This document shows positions 1-8,639 of a stretch of DNA of 35,934 nt, in pieces. The stretch lies in assembly GCA_937894725.1 (NCBI GenBank), contig CALAYL010000023.1:1-35934 (forward strand). Direction: 5' to 3'. Below the pieces are notes generated by a model, which saw only the letters and a program-made list of their open reading frames with translations, made no database searches and was not told the origin of the DNA. The position numbers and the translations under genes were made by a program. How positions within the stretch are numbered: position 1 is the stretch's first letter; each line of letters opens with the position of its first letter. Origin of the DNA: an uncultured Bacteroidota bacterium (GTDB taxonomy: Bacteria > Bacteroidota > Bacteroidia > Chitinophagales > LD1).

Positions 1-49
1 GCAAAGATAGTGAACATCCTCGTTACGCTGCGCTAAACGAGGACGAGAG

Positions 50-147
50 TGGGCAGGTCAAAATCAAATTTAGGCAGGTATTTTTCTGATTTGGGCAGGT
101 CAAAATCTCTTTTGGGCAGATTTCTTTTTGATTAGTTTTTGGCAGAT
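50..147. repeat. 21-bp periodic GGCAG repeat array, likely IS21-family terminus
   Basis: Two identical 16-base copies of TGGGCAGGTCAAAATC lie at 50-65 and 92-107. Shorter copies sit between and after them: aggcaggt at 72-79, tgggcaga at 113-120 and tggcagat at 140-147. The GGCAG cores start at 52, 73, 94, 115 and 141, so four of the five are exactly 21 bases apart, about two helical turns. Multiple short direct repeats near the tips are known for IS21-family elements, where they bind the IstA transposase, and those elements end in CA. A CA at 151-152 would fit such a tip. An open frame from the window edge to a stop at 87-89 could be the tail of a transposase, but I do not recognise it. The IS assignment is inference; the periodic repeats are directly visible. 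Confidence 0.55.
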
Positions 148-226
148 TTACAAAACAAAAAATTTTGTTATGCCCAAATACCGATTAAATTTATCCATTC
201 CTAAAAATTCTTTATTTAAAAATCGG

Positions 227-1699
227 ATGTACAACTTTAAATTCCTGCTGCTTTTTATCACCGCTATGGGTAGCTTTACCTCTTCATTTTCGCAGTTAAA
301 TGAAGGCCCTCCTGTCTTTCATGGAGCATCGGTGATAGGATATCGGCCACATACTCCTGTATCGATTTATTTCCCTATCACTGGTCAGCGACCTATTGAC
401 ATCAAGGTCACCGGTTTGCCTCAAGACTGGCAACTCAACCAAGATGGCTCTGTATCTGGCATGGCAGGCGATATAGGCAGCTACAATTTTACTGTATCAG
501 CAAAAAATGAAACAGGACAAACAGCTCAAGAATACCACATTGAAATAGGCGATAAACTATGCCTCACTCCTCCCCTAGGTTGGAATAGTTGGAATGTGTT
601 TACCAAAAATATCAGCGAAAAAATGATCATGGAAATAGCCGATGCGATGGTGAATTCTGGCATGCGCGACCTCGGTTACCAATATATCAACCTCGATGAC
701 TTTTGGCATGCTCCCATGCGTGATGCACAGGGCGCACCGCTCCCTGATCCAGCCAAATTTCCCAATGGGATTAAACACCTAGCAGACTATGTACATAGCA
801 AAGGGCTAAAACTGGGTATTTATTCTTGTGCAGGTAAAATGACCTGTGGCGAACAGTTTGGAGGCTATGGGTATGAAGAAATAGATGCAAAAACGTATGC
901 TGCCTGGGGCATAGACCTCTTGAAATATGACTACTGCTATGCTCCCTGGAGCAAAAAAGCAGCACTAGCTCGATATGCTACTATGGGCAATGCCCTCAAA
1001 AACAGTGGACGAAGTATCGTGTTTAGCGTATGTGAATGGGGGCTGAGAAAACCCTGGAAATGGGCAGAAAGTACAACTGGTAGCTATTGGCGTACTACGC
1101 CTGATATTTTTGATGTTTGGCAATTTCCTGCTTTAGCACAATATAGCGTAATGTCGATTTTGAAAAAAACCGAAAAGCTGGAAAAGTATGCTTCGCCTGG
1201 CGCATGGAATGATATGGATATGCTACTAGTAGGCAATTATGGCAAGGGAAAAGCAACTTCTGCAAATGGGATGTTTAAAGGACTTACTGACACCGAATAC
1301 CAATCTCACATGAGCTTATGGGCGATGCTCAATTCGCCTTTACTTGCTAGTAGCGACCTTCGCAACATGAATGAGGCTACTAAAAAAATATTGATGAACC
1401 CTACCCTCCTATCTATCAATCAAGATAAACTCGGAAAACAAGCCCATAGAATCGAAAAGAAAAAGGGAATACGGGTTTATCTCAAACCACTCCAAGATGG
1501 GGTGGCCATAGCTATGCTAAACACAAAAAACAACACTCAAGAATTTGCCTTTACGGAAATGAATAATTTTGATTTGAATGAAAATTACACGATTATAGAT
1601 GTGTGGAATGGCAATAAATATAGTAGCCTAAAAAACACAAAGTTTACGCTTGCCCCTCACGAGACTATTGTTTTAAAATTAATACGGACAAATGAATAG
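227..1699 (+). CDS. Secreted GH27 alpha-galactosidase with N-terminal Ig-like domain
   Basis: Glycoside hydrolase family 27 enzyme that removes terminal alpha-linked galactose from oligo- or polysaccharides, probably in the periplasm or outside the cell. I choose the ATG at 227 because it directly starts a good signal peptide (about residues 1-23, ending FSSFSQ-like at TSSFSQ). In-frame starts at 170 (ATG) and 128 (TTG) would put about 20-30 polar residues before it. Residues about 30-106 form a putative Ig domain (He_PIG type). The TIM barrel begins at PPLGWNSWN (about 115-123). The nucleophile is D235 in LLKYDYC, and D293 in RTTPDIFD matches the acid/base of the family. A C-terminal beta domain follows, giving 490 residues in all. 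The stop overlaps the start of the GH1 gene. The putative IS end lies about 75 bases upstream, so the native promoter may have been displaced. Fine substrate specificity is unknown. Confidence 0.9.
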   Translation: MYNFKFLLLFITAMGSFTSSFSQLNEGPPVFHGASVIGYRPHTPVSIYFPITGQRPIDIKVTGLPQDWQLNQDGSVSGMAGDIGSYNFTVSAKNETGQTAQEYHIEIGDKLCLTPPLGWNSWNVFTKNISEKMIMEIADAMVNSGMRDLGYQYINLDDFWHAPMRDAQGAPLPDPAKFPNGIKHLADYVHSKGLKLGIYSCAGKMTCGEQFGGYGYEEIDAKTYAAWGIDLLKYDYCYAPWSKKAALARYATMGNALKNSGRSIVFSVCEWGLRKPWKWAESTTGSYWRTTPDIFDVWQFPALAQYSVMSILKKTEKLEKYASPGAWNDMDMLLVGNYGKGKATSANGMFKGLTDTEYQSHMSLWAMLNSPLLASSDLRNMNEATKKILMNPTLLSINQDKLGKQAHRIEKKKGIRVYLKPLQDGVAIAMLNTKNNTQEFAFTEMNNFDLNENYTIIDVWNGNKYSSLKNTKFTLAPHETIVLKLIRTNE

Positions 1700-3122
1700 A
1701 AAAGATTGGTTGAAAACTAGCTCAGTAATTGGTTTAGGTTCCATGCTACCAGCAGATTTAATTGCGCAACTCCGTTTGGAAAACGAACTCAGAAGAAGTG
1801 ATTTTGGCAAGGACTTTATATGGGGCACAGCTACAGCTGCTTATCAAATAGAAGGTGGCTGGAACGAGGATGGAAAAGGCCCTTCGATTTGGGATCATTT
1901 TACGCACTCCAAGAATAGAAAAATAAAAGATCGTACCAATGCAGATGTAAGTTGCGATTTCTATCACCGCTACGAGAGTGATATTGCATTAATGCATGAA
2001 ATGAATTTACCAGCTTCTCGATTTTCAATATCCTGGTCGAGGGTATTGCCACAAGGTATAGGCGCAGTAAACCAAAAAGGTATCGACTATTATCATCGGG
2101 TGATAGATAGCTGTTTGAAAAACAAGGTAGAGCCTTACATTACTTGCTATCACTGGGATTTGCCACAAGCACTTGAAGAAAAGGGCGGTTGGGCAAACCG
2201 AGATGCAATCAAATGGTTTGAGGAATATGTAGATGTGATTTCAAAAGCCTATGGCGATAAAGTCAAAAATTGGATGGTATTTAATGAGCCTATGGCATTT
2301 GTGCCACTTGGTTATCTGATTGCTATGCATGCTCCAGGTCATCTCAATTTCAATAAATTTTATAAAGCCGTACACCATGTAGTGATGAGCCATGGAGCGG
2401 GGGGTAGAATACTCCGTCAAAATGTAAAAGATGGCGTGATTGGTTCTACTTTTTCATGTAGCCATATTGACCCAAAAAACGATAAACCAGCAAATATAAA
2501 AGCTGCGAAAAGAGCAGATGCGTTTATCAATCGTCTTTTCCTTGACCCTGTCATGGGTTTGGGCTACCCTACAGCCGATTTGCCGATTTGTCGAAAAATC
2601 GAAAAGCATATACAACCTGGTGATGAAGCACTGATGAAATTTGACTTTGACTTCATTGGACTACAAAACTATTCGCGTATGGTAGTGTATAATTTAGGTT
2701 TGATACCCCTCATTCATTTTGCAAATGTACCAGCTAAAAAGTTAGGACACGACATGACCGAAATGGGCTGGGAAGTATATCCAGAGGGGATTTACAAAAT
2801 GATCAAAAAATTTGCAGCATACCCCAATATGCCTAAAATCATCGTCACAGAAAATGGGGCTGCATTTCCAGACACCGTGACTGATGGTGCTGTCCACGAC
2901 CCGAAACGAACCCAATTTATCAAAGATTATCTAGCGCAAGTTTTGAAAGCAAAAAATGAAGGCGTAAATTTGGGTGGCTATTTTGTGTGGAGCTTCATGG
3001 ACAACTTTGAGTGGGCAGAAGGCTACAAACCTCGATTTGGTTTAGTACATGTAGATTTTGAAACACAAAAACGCACGATCAAAGATTCAGGAAAATGGTT
3101 TGCTGAATTTTTGAAAGGATAA
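1692..3122 (+). CDS. GH1 family beta-glucosidase/beta-galactosidase
   Basis: Family 1 retaining beta-glycosidase, 476 residues. The N-terminal family signature FIWGTATAAYQIEGGW is at about 42-57. The acid/base glutamate is E199 in FNEP and the nucleophile is E387 in VTENG. CYHWDLPQAL (152-161) and WSFMDNFEWAEGY near the C-terminus are the usual active-site segments. The first 27 residues (RKDWLKTSSVIGLG...LIAQ) look like an export signal with a twin-arginine-like RK pair, which would place this enzyme outside the cytoplasm beside the GH27 product. The ATG lies inside the last codons of the GH27 gene (8-base overlap), so the two are almost certainly co-transcribed and translationally coupled. 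The likely joint task is stepwise trimming of galacto/gluco-oligosaccharides. The exact sugar cannot be read from sequence. Only 12 bases separate its stop from the convergent gene and no terminator hairpin is visible there. Confidence 0.92.
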   Translation: MNRKDWLKTSSVIGLGSMLPADLIAQLRLENELRRSDFGKDFIWGTATAAYQIEGGWNEDGKGPSIWDHFTHSKNRKIKDRTNADVSCDFYHRYESDIALMHEMNLPASRFSISWSRVLPQGIGAVNQKGIDYYHRVIDSCLKNKVEPYITCYHWDLPQALEEKGGWANRDAIKWFEEYVDVISKAYGDKVKNWMVFNEPMAFVPLGYLIAMHAPGHLNFNKFYKAVHHVVMSHGAGGRILRQNVKDGVIGSTFSCSHIDPKNDKPANIKAAKRADAFINRLFLDPVMGLGYPTADLPICRKIEKHIQPGDEALMKFDFDFIGLQNYSRMVVYNLGLIPLIHFANVPAKKLGHDMTEMGWEVYPEGIYKMIKKFAAYPNMPKIIVTENGAAFPDTVTDGAVHDPKRTQFIKDYLAQVLKAKNEGVNLGGYFVWSFMDNFEWAEGYKPRFGLVHVDFETQKRTIKDSGKWFAEFLKG

Positions 3123-3134
3123 ACTGCATTAATT

Positions 3135-4958
3135 TTACTGCTGTAATATTTGAAATCCATCAAGGGTGTCGATAGCGCTATATTGCAATCTTTTGATTAC
3201 TTCTCTAGCTTGATGATCTTCCACTTTGGCTACTATATAAATATTGGATTGTAACGCCCTATTAAGTTGGCCTACGAGGGTATCCATCTCTAGTATAGCA
3301 TCTATGGGAATCGGATTTGTAACCAGGGGCTGACGCAACTGCTGCGCATAATAGTATGACTGCCCACCGCCCATCAAAAAAGCAAGCGGTTTGTTTTTCT
3401 GATTCAGTAGGTTGATAGTGGCGACTTCAGATTCGGACAAAACTGGCGTTTGAGGTTGGATAAATGATCTTTGTTTTATAGCCTCTTGAATTACTTCTAT
3501 CTTACTTTCTATCTCTGGTTTCTCAAATATTAGCAGCAGCCAAAAAACAACTACTACGTAACGTATAGGCAAGATAGCCCGTTTATAATCCCTTTGGGTC
3601 ATCAACCAGCCTAGCAGGAGTATAGCCGAAGTTGCCAATACCGAAATCACTTTGTAGTGACTGCGACCGAAGTAGTAACTCATCGCCAAGATGGAAATAA
3701 AAACCAGCAATAACATAGCTTGTACGTTCTTTTTAGGAGAAAAATAAAAGCTGACAATGCTTAGAAAAACAGCGATATACAGCACCGGATAAATCCAGAA
3801 TATGCTATCTTTCGCTAAAGGCATCATCCCTATTTGCAGAGAACGATATTTGACGATAGCTTCAGAAAACCATTGACCAAAAATGACAAAATGAATAACA
3901 AAAGAAAGTATCAGCACAGCCAAGGGTAAAAGCATTTTTTTTGCAGCAGAAAAGGCAGCAGAAAGAGTACGCCCTGCCATCACATCAAGTAGCCAACTAT
4001 ACGCACAAAAAACAACAAAACCTAAGGCATACAAAAATCCAAAATTGAAATGAACCACGATTAAAAATCCAGCTACAATTGCTGTAAATAAATGAAAAAC
4101 CCCACATCGCATAGCCAAAATAAATATCAATAGCCAAGCTTCTACTCGAAGTGGTGAAGAGGCGGCTATTACTACACTATCAAAAGTGCTCACGTATTTC
4201 ATCAAAAACCATAAGAAAAACAGAAAAAAAGCATAGCGATTTCCAACTAAGCCTCGTGAGGTGAAATAGACTAAAAAAGCAAATCCAAAAACTATAATCC
4301 GATTTAGTAAAATATGCAGCGAAGCACCTCCTCCAAAATACTCTGCCACAATGGCTGGCAATGAAATCAACAAATCATACTGTGATAAAAACGAACTAAA
4401 ATCACCATCCTGCAATAATTTAGTAGCTGGCCCTGCTACAAATGCATAATCATAATAGCTCACCTGCTGATAAGGCATTATAAGTATCAGCGCTAAAATT
4501 AAAACGACTAAAAGAGATAAGCGTTCATGCTGAATTTGAGTAGCAAAAAGCAACAAAAACAAACTCAAAAACCCGTACCAAGAAAAGATACTTTCCCAAA
4601 CAAAAAAACGAGTATAACCACACACCAAAAGACCAAAAACGATACCCAGCCAAAACATAAATGTATGTATAAAGTTAACTTTGATTTTCTTCAAAAAGAA
4701 AAAAACTATCTGTGATAAAGGCAAAATCAATAGCGTAGCAATTATCAGAAATTCACCCTCTTTACCATCGTGTTCATCGATGAGATAAATGTAAGGTGAT
4801 ACAATACTATTGATCCATTCCTGATTGGGCAAATGAGCATCTACGATCCAAGGTTTAAGCCAAAAAAATACCAGATAATAAAGCACACCACACAATATAG
4901 CCGTACTCAAAATGGCTTTTCTGTGAAGTTGATTACTAATTTCGCTAGGCTTGAACAT
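3135..4958 (-). CDS. Polytopic membrane protein, GT-C glycosyltransferase-like, function unknown
   Basis: A 607-residue integral membrane protein that I do not recognise by family. I count about 14-15 hydrophobic segments, starting with ILSTAILCGVLYYLVFFWL near residues 15-33, and a soluble C-terminal tail of about 120 residues. The general layout, many helices with polar loops carrying acidic residues (for example YYDYAFVAGPATKLLQDGD) followed by a soluble C-terminal portion, resembles GT-C fold glycosyltransferases that use lipid-linked sugars. I see no diagnostic catalytic motif, so this is only a resemblance. It stands alone: convergent with the GH1 gene and divergent from the mevalonate operon. 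A weak -7-like octamer (TTATTTTG on the minus strand, 5031-5024) lies about 65 bases upstream of the start. Confidence 0.75.
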   Translation of the reverse strand: MFKPSEISNQLHRKAILSTAILCGVLYYLVFFWLKPWIVDAHLPNQEWINSIVSPYIYLIDEHDGKEGEFLIIATLLILPLSQIVFFFLKKIKVNFIHTFMFWLGIVFGLLVCGYTRFFVWESIFSWYGFLSLFLLLFATQIQHERLSLLVVLILALILIMPYQQVSYYDYAFVAGPATKLLQDGDFSSFLSQYDLLISLPAIVAEYFGGGASLHILLNRIIVFGFAFLVYFTSRGLVGNRYAFFLFFLWFLMKYVSTFDSVVIAASSPLRVEAWLLIFILAMRCGVFHLFTAIVAGFLIVVHFNFGFLYALGFVVFCAYSWLLDVMAGRTLSAAFSAAKKMLLPLAVLILSFVIHFVIFGQWFSEAIVKYRSLQIGMMPLAKDSIFWIYPVLYIAVFLSIVSFYFSPKKNVQAMLLLVFISILAMSYYFGRSHYKVISVLATSAILLLGWLMTQRDYKRAILPIRYVVVVFWLLLIFEKPEIESKIEVIQEAIKQRSFIQPQTPVLSESEVATINLLNQKNKPLAFLMGGGQSYYYAQQLRQPLVTNPIPIDAILEMDTLVGQLNRALQSNIYIVAKVEDHQAREVIKRLQYSAIDTLDGFQILQQ

Positions 4959-5274
4959 CTATGAGGAGAATGATTTAAAGAGGTTAAATGTAAAAATCCT
5001 TTTCCGCATATCGCAAAATAACAAATTGATCCATTTGTAGTCACTGAATTGCTATCGCATAAATTGAGATTACAGAAGAAGGTTAAAAAAAATCAAACCG
5101 CATTCATCTTCGCTTTCCTTTTGTTTATTCAAACACTCCACCTACATAAAACAGCCTAAAAATCAATGCGCTATATTTTCCTTCTGGCTATATCGTTTCG
5201 ATTTGTTTCTACTCGCTATTTACTTTATTCAAACCTCTCGTAGTTTTTTTATTCGCCTTTCATTACCGAAACCT
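4959..5274. other. Divergent intergenic region, 332 bases to the next start
   Basis: AT-rich spacer between the minus-strand membrane protein and the plus-strand mevalonate operon. I see no convincing ORF, tRNA or long hairpin. Its right end carries the -7 box described separately. A minus-strand octamer TTATTTTG (5031-5024) is one mismatch from TAnnTTTG and could serve the membrane protein gene with a leader of roughly 60 bases. The middle (about 5040-5230) shows nothing I can interpret. Confidence 0.5.
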
Positions 5275-5282
5275 TACCTTTG
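5275..5282 (+). promoter_or_regulatory. Bacteroidota-type -7 box upstream of the mevalonate operon
   Basis: TACCTTTG is a perfect match to the Bacteroidota -7 consensus TAnnTTTG. It ends 8 bases before the fni ATG, which predicts a leader of only about 5 nucleotides. No clear TTTG at -33 is seen; that position holds a T-rich tract (5243-5251). Confidence 0.6.
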
Positions 5283-5290
5283 CACACAAT

Positions 5291-6319
5291 ATGAAAGATA
5301 CCCTACATCTCTCTGACCCCACTGCTGAGCAGCGCAAAAAAGATCACATTGATTTGGCGTTTGAATCGCAGATTCATGCCAAGCTACTTGACAGTCGTTT
5401 TCACTACGAACCTATGATGGCCGCTCATCCTAAAAAAGAATTGGATGCTTTCCCCTTTTTAGGCAAAACCATGCGTGCCCCAATTTGGATATCTAGTATG
5501 ACTGGGGGCACAGGCTCTGCTCGCCATATCAATCAAAACCTAGGTCGAGTTTGTGGCGAATTTGGTTTGGGCATGGGTTTAGGTTCGACTAGAGGACTTC
5601 TTGAAGATGATACTTTTTTTGAAGATTTTAATCTCCGCCATTTGATAGGCGATAGTTCGCCTTTCTTTATAAACCTCGGCATTGCACAATTGGAGAAATT
5701 GTTAGCTACAAAGGCATTTGATAAAGCCTTGAATTTGATAACCAAACTCAAAGCCGATGGGATGATAGTGCATGTAAACCCCATGCAGGAATGGCTACAA
5801 CCCGAAGGTGACACCATAGCGCGCCCACCCTTAGAAACAATTCAAGAGATTTTGACTATATATAAAGGCGCCATCATCGTGAAAGAAGTGGGTCAAGGAT
5901 TCGGTCCAGAAAGCATCAAAGCGTTACTTCAGCTACCTATAGCCGCTATTGACTTTGCCGCTGCGGGAGGCACTAATTTTGCCAAGTTAGAGCTACTCCG
6001 CTCAACTGATGCCAAACAAGATTTATTTGATCCATTAACAAAGGTAGGTCACTCAGCTGGCGAAATGGTCAATTTTGTAAACGATGCCTTGGCCGCATTG
6101 GAAAACAAGGCCTTAGTAAAAGAAATTATCATCTCTGGTGGCGTAAAAAACTTTTTGGATGGATACTTCTACATGAACAAATTACACACCAAGTCTGTGT
6201 ATGGACAAGGCAGTATTTTGCTAAAATATGCAGCCGATTCATACGAAAAATTGCATACCTTCGTTGAAGGACAGATTAGCGGTTTGAAGTTGGCTAATGC
6301 TTTTTTGAAAGTGAGATAA
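5291..6319 (+). CDS. fni: Type 2 isopentenyl-diphosphate isomerase
   Basis: FMN- and NAD(P)H-dependent enzyme that interconverts isopentenyl and dimethylallyl diphosphate, the last step that balances the products of the mevalonate pathway; cytoplasmic. At 342 residues it has normal family length. Visible motifs are RKKDHIDL (15-22), SSMTGGTG (68-75), the glycine-rich GLGMGLGSTR (92-101), HVNPMQEW (161-168, whose QE pair is the substrate/metal site), KEVGQGFG (198-205) and AAGGTNF (224-230). It is the first gene of a nine-gene plus-strand run, 31 bases before HMG-CoA reductase, and directly follows a -7 box. Its presence in front of the other mevalonate genes supports a complete lower pathway and argues against a type 1 isomerase being needed. 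Confidence 0.95.
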   Translation: MKDTLHLSDPTAEQRKKDHIDLAFESQIHAKLLDSRFHYEPMMAAHPKKELDAFPFLGKTMRAPIWISSMTGGTGSARHINQNLGRVCGEFGLGMGLGSTRGLLEDDTFFEDFNLRHLIGDSSPFFINLGIAQLEKLLATKAFDKALNLITKLKADGMIVHVNPMQEWLQPEGDTIARPPLETIQEILTIYKGAIIVKEVGQGFGPESIKALLQLPIAAIDFAAAGGTNFAKLELLRSTDAKQDLFDPLTKVGHSAGEMVNFVNDALAALENKALVKEIIISGGVKNFLDGYFYMNKLHTKSVYGQGSILLKYAADSYEKLHTFVEGQISGLKLANAFLKVR

Positions 6320-6350
6320 AAATCCTTTCAATTCAACTATAAAAAGATAC

Positions 6351-7685
6351 ATGAGTAAGGAGATACAAGGTTTTTCGAAGATGACCAAAATGGAGAAAAT
6401 CCAGTGGATGGCGAAAAATTTTCTTTACGCCAATCCTATCGATGTGATTAAAGAATTTACTGGCTTTTGGCACGACAATATCGAAGCGCAAAAATTGTTG
6501 GATGGATTTAGCGAAAATACCATCACCAATTTCCCTGTACCTTTTGGCATCGCGCCCAATTTTCTCATCAATGGCGAATTGTATGCCGTGCCGATGGTGA
6601 TTGAAGAAAGTTCGGTTGTAGCCGCAGCTTCCAATGCTGCAAAATACTGGATGAGCCGCGGAGGATTTAAAGCTACCGTAATCTCCACCACCAAAGTGGG
6701 TCAGGTACATTTTTCATTTGATGGCGACATAGAGAAACTCAAGTTTTTGTTTAATACCGAATATAAGGCTGCCTTACTAAAATTCGTAGCGCCCATCACC
6801 GCCAATATGAAGAAAAGAGGCGGGGGGGTGACAGATATGGAAATCATCGATTTTACGGAAATTGAGCCTGATTATTTCCAACTTCGTTGCTACTTCGAAA
6901 CAGTGGACTCCATGGGTGCAAACTTCATCAATTCGTGTCTCGAAGAGTTTGGCAAACAGCTCGTAGATTTAGTAATTGCTGATGAGCGATTTAAAATCGA
7001 AGACACGGCCATAGAAGTCATCATGTGCATCCTCTCCAACTATACACCAGACTGTGTGGTGAAAGTAGAAGTGAGTTGTCCTGTAGATGAGTTGGGAACA
7101 TTTGACAATGGAAAAATGAAGGCACGAGAATTTGCTACCCGATTTGCAAAAGCGGTACGCATTGCCCAGATAGATCCCTACAGAGCCACTACCCACAACA
7201 AGGGGATTATGAACGGCATCGATGCTGTGGTATTAGCCACCGGAAACGATTTCAGAGCGATTGAATCGGCAGTGCACACCTATGCTGCACGCGATGGGCA
7301 ATACCGAAGTCTATCGAGTTGCGAAATCAATAACGATATTTTTACGTTTAGCCTTACCGTACCCTTAGCGCTAGGTACAGTAGGTGGTTTGACCACTTTG
7401 CATCCGTTAGCCAAACGCTCTATGGAACTACTTGGCAATCCATCTGCCAAAAAACTTATGGAGATTATCGCTACCGTAGGGTTGGCACAAAACTTTGCCG
7501 CAGTGCGGTCTTTGACTACTACGGGCATTCAAAAAGGACATATGAAGATGCACTTGACAAATATTTTAGCTTCATTCCAAGCTACGGACAATGAGGTAGC
7601 AAAAGCGCGTATTTACTTTGAAGACAAAACTGTATCAGTATCTGGTGTACGTGATTATTTGGCCTCAATCCGTCCGTTAGGATAA
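6351..7685 (+). CDS. mvaA: Hydroxymethylglutaryl-CoA reductase (class II type)
   Basis: Reduces HMG-CoA to mevalonate with two NAD(P)H, the committed step of the mevalonate route. The protein is 444 residues and soluble, without the membrane domain of animal enzymes. The catalytic glutamate lies in VIEESSVVAAAS (E85/E86), the lysine is K284 in HNKGIMNG, the aspartate is D300 in ATGNDFRA, and H397 in GIQKGHMKMH matches the class II catalytic histidine. ENTITNFPVPFG (55-66) and GTVGGLTTLHPLA (342-354) are further signatures. In this operon position it is expected to work in the biosynthetic direction. Cofactor preference cannot be read. A seven-G run at about 6825-6831 is kept in frame. The GYDIA kinase starts 2 bases after its stop. 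Confidence 0.95.
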   Translation: MSKEIQGFSKMTKMEKIQWMAKNFLYANPIDVIKEFTGFWHDNIEAQKLLDGFSENTITNFPVPFGIAPNFLINGELYAVPMVIEESSVVAAASNAAKYWMSRGGFKATVISTTKVGQVHFSFDGDIEKLKFLFNTEYKAALLKFVAPITANMKKRGGGVTDMEIIDFTEIEPDYFQLRCYFETVDSMGANFINSCLEEFGKQLVDLVIADERFKIEDTAIEVIMCILSNYTPDCVVKVEVSCPVDELGTFDNGKMKAREFATRFAKAVRIAQIDPYRATTHNKGIMNGIDAVVLATGNDFRAIESAVHTYAARDGQYRSLSSCEINNDIFTFSLTVPLALGTVGGLTTLHPLAKRSMELLGNPSAKKLMEIIATVGLAQNFAAVRSLTTTGIQKGHMKMHLTNILASFQATDNEVAKARIYFEDKTVSVSGVRDYLASIRPLG

Positions 7686-7687
7686 TC

Positions 7688-8623
7688 ATGAAATCGTCTG
7701 CTACTCCACTCTTTTTTGCGCATGGCAAACTACTTTTAACCGCTGAGTATTTCGTGCTTGATGGTGCCAAAGCTTTGGCACTACCTACCAACTTAGGCCA
7801 AAAAATGGAAGTGCATTTTACCACAAATGAACAAGCTACATTTGATTGGAAAGCCTATCGCTCCGATGGTTCGCTTTGGTTAGATCTTGTCTTTGAAAAA
7901 CAAAGTTTAGTCCCTAATCAAGCATCTGAGGAGAGTTTGCGACTACAACAAATATTGATGGCGGTACGAAAACAAGCCCTGCAAGCGTTTAAAGAAAAAA
8001 AGCTTTCTAAAATCGAAACTACACTCGACTTTCCAAATGAATGGGGATTGGGGTCTAGCTCCACGCTCCTCTCCCTTTTAGGACAGTATGCAGGCATCAA
8101 TCCTTATACTGTATTGAACGAAACCATAGGTGGCTCTGGATATGATATTGCTTGTGCCACTGCAAAGAATGCTATCATCTATGAAAGAAATGAGCCTTTA
8201 CCCACTATCACTTTAGTTGATTTCGACCCACCATTTAAATCCAATTTGTTTTTTGCTTATTTAGGAAAAAAACAACGCTCAACCGAGGGCATCACACATT
8301 ATCGGACAACGGACATAGATAAAAAATCAGTCATAAAATGGCTCGATATCATCACCGAAAGCCTGCTCAATTGTGCAAGCCTAGAGAAGATGAATCAACT
8401 CATTAGAGAGCATGAAACTATTATCAGCGAAGCCTTAGGGATAATACCTGTAAAACAAAAATTATTTTCAGACTACTGGGGCGAAGTAAAATCGCTGGGC
8501 GCATGGGGAGGAGACTTTGTGATGCTTACCAACGACCGTAGTCGAGAAGAATTGACGCAATATTTGGCACAGAAAAATATCGAAGTTGTTTTTAGCTTCG
8601 ATGAGATTTTTTACACAAAATAA
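7688..8623 (+). CDS. GYDIA family GHMP kinase, candidate phosphomevalonate kinase
   Basis: A 311-residue small-molecule kinase of the GHMP superfamily. Motif 1 is near the N-terminus (HGKLLLTAEYFVLDG, 12-26), the ATP-binding loop is GLGSSST (120-126), GGSGYDIACA (148-157) is the diagnostic GYDIA signature, and the C-terminal glycine motif is GAWGGDF. It sits between HMG-CoA reductase (2-base gap) and diphosphomevalonate decarboxylase (16-base gap). The block also has a recognisable mevalonate kinase and a decarboxylase, so the missing activity is phosphorylation of 5-phosphomevalonate, and this gene is the natural candidate. That assignment is inference: the sequence is not a clear match to the Staphylococcus-type MvaK2. 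It could alternatively be the mevalonate kinase, with the later gene doing the second step. Confidence 0.88.
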   Translation: MKSSATPLFFAHGKLLLTAEYFVLDGAKALALPTNLGQKMEVHFTTNEQATFDWKAYRSDGSLWLDLVFEKQSLVPNQASEESLRLQQILMAVRKQALQAFKEKKLSKIETTLDFPNEWGLGSSSTLLSLLGQYAGINPYTVLNETIGGSGYDIACATAKNAIIYERNEPLPTITLVDFDPPFKSNLFFAYLGKKQRSTEGITHYRTTDIDKKSVIKWLDIITESLLNCASLEKMNQLIREHETIISEALGIIPVKQKLFSDYWGEVKSLGAWGGDFVMLTNDRSREELTQYLAQKNIEVVFSFDEIFYTK

Positions 8624-8639
8624 ACCCATATCATCCTAT

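Noticed and set aside
17..43. Hairpin TCCTCGTT / AACGAGGA at the left edge, possible terminator
   Set aside because: The 8-bp stem has an 11-base loop and no T tract follows. It may be part of a mobile element, but there is not enough context to call a terminator.
4959..5290. Search for a tRNA, small RNA or riboswitch in the longest intergenic region
   Set aside because: No cloverleaf, GGTTCRA loop or long conserved-looking hairpin is visible. Only promoter-like octamers are supported.
6333..6710. 125-codon minus-strand frame over the start of HMG-CoA reductase
   Set aside because: Antisense to a strongly supported gene, with no recognisable domain and no promoter evidence.
6820..6835. Seven-G run in the HMG-CoA reductase gene as a possible frameshift or phase-variation tract
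   Set aside because: The frame is intact on both sides with conserved motifs before and after. A single short G run inside a core biosynthetic gene is not evidence of programmed switching.
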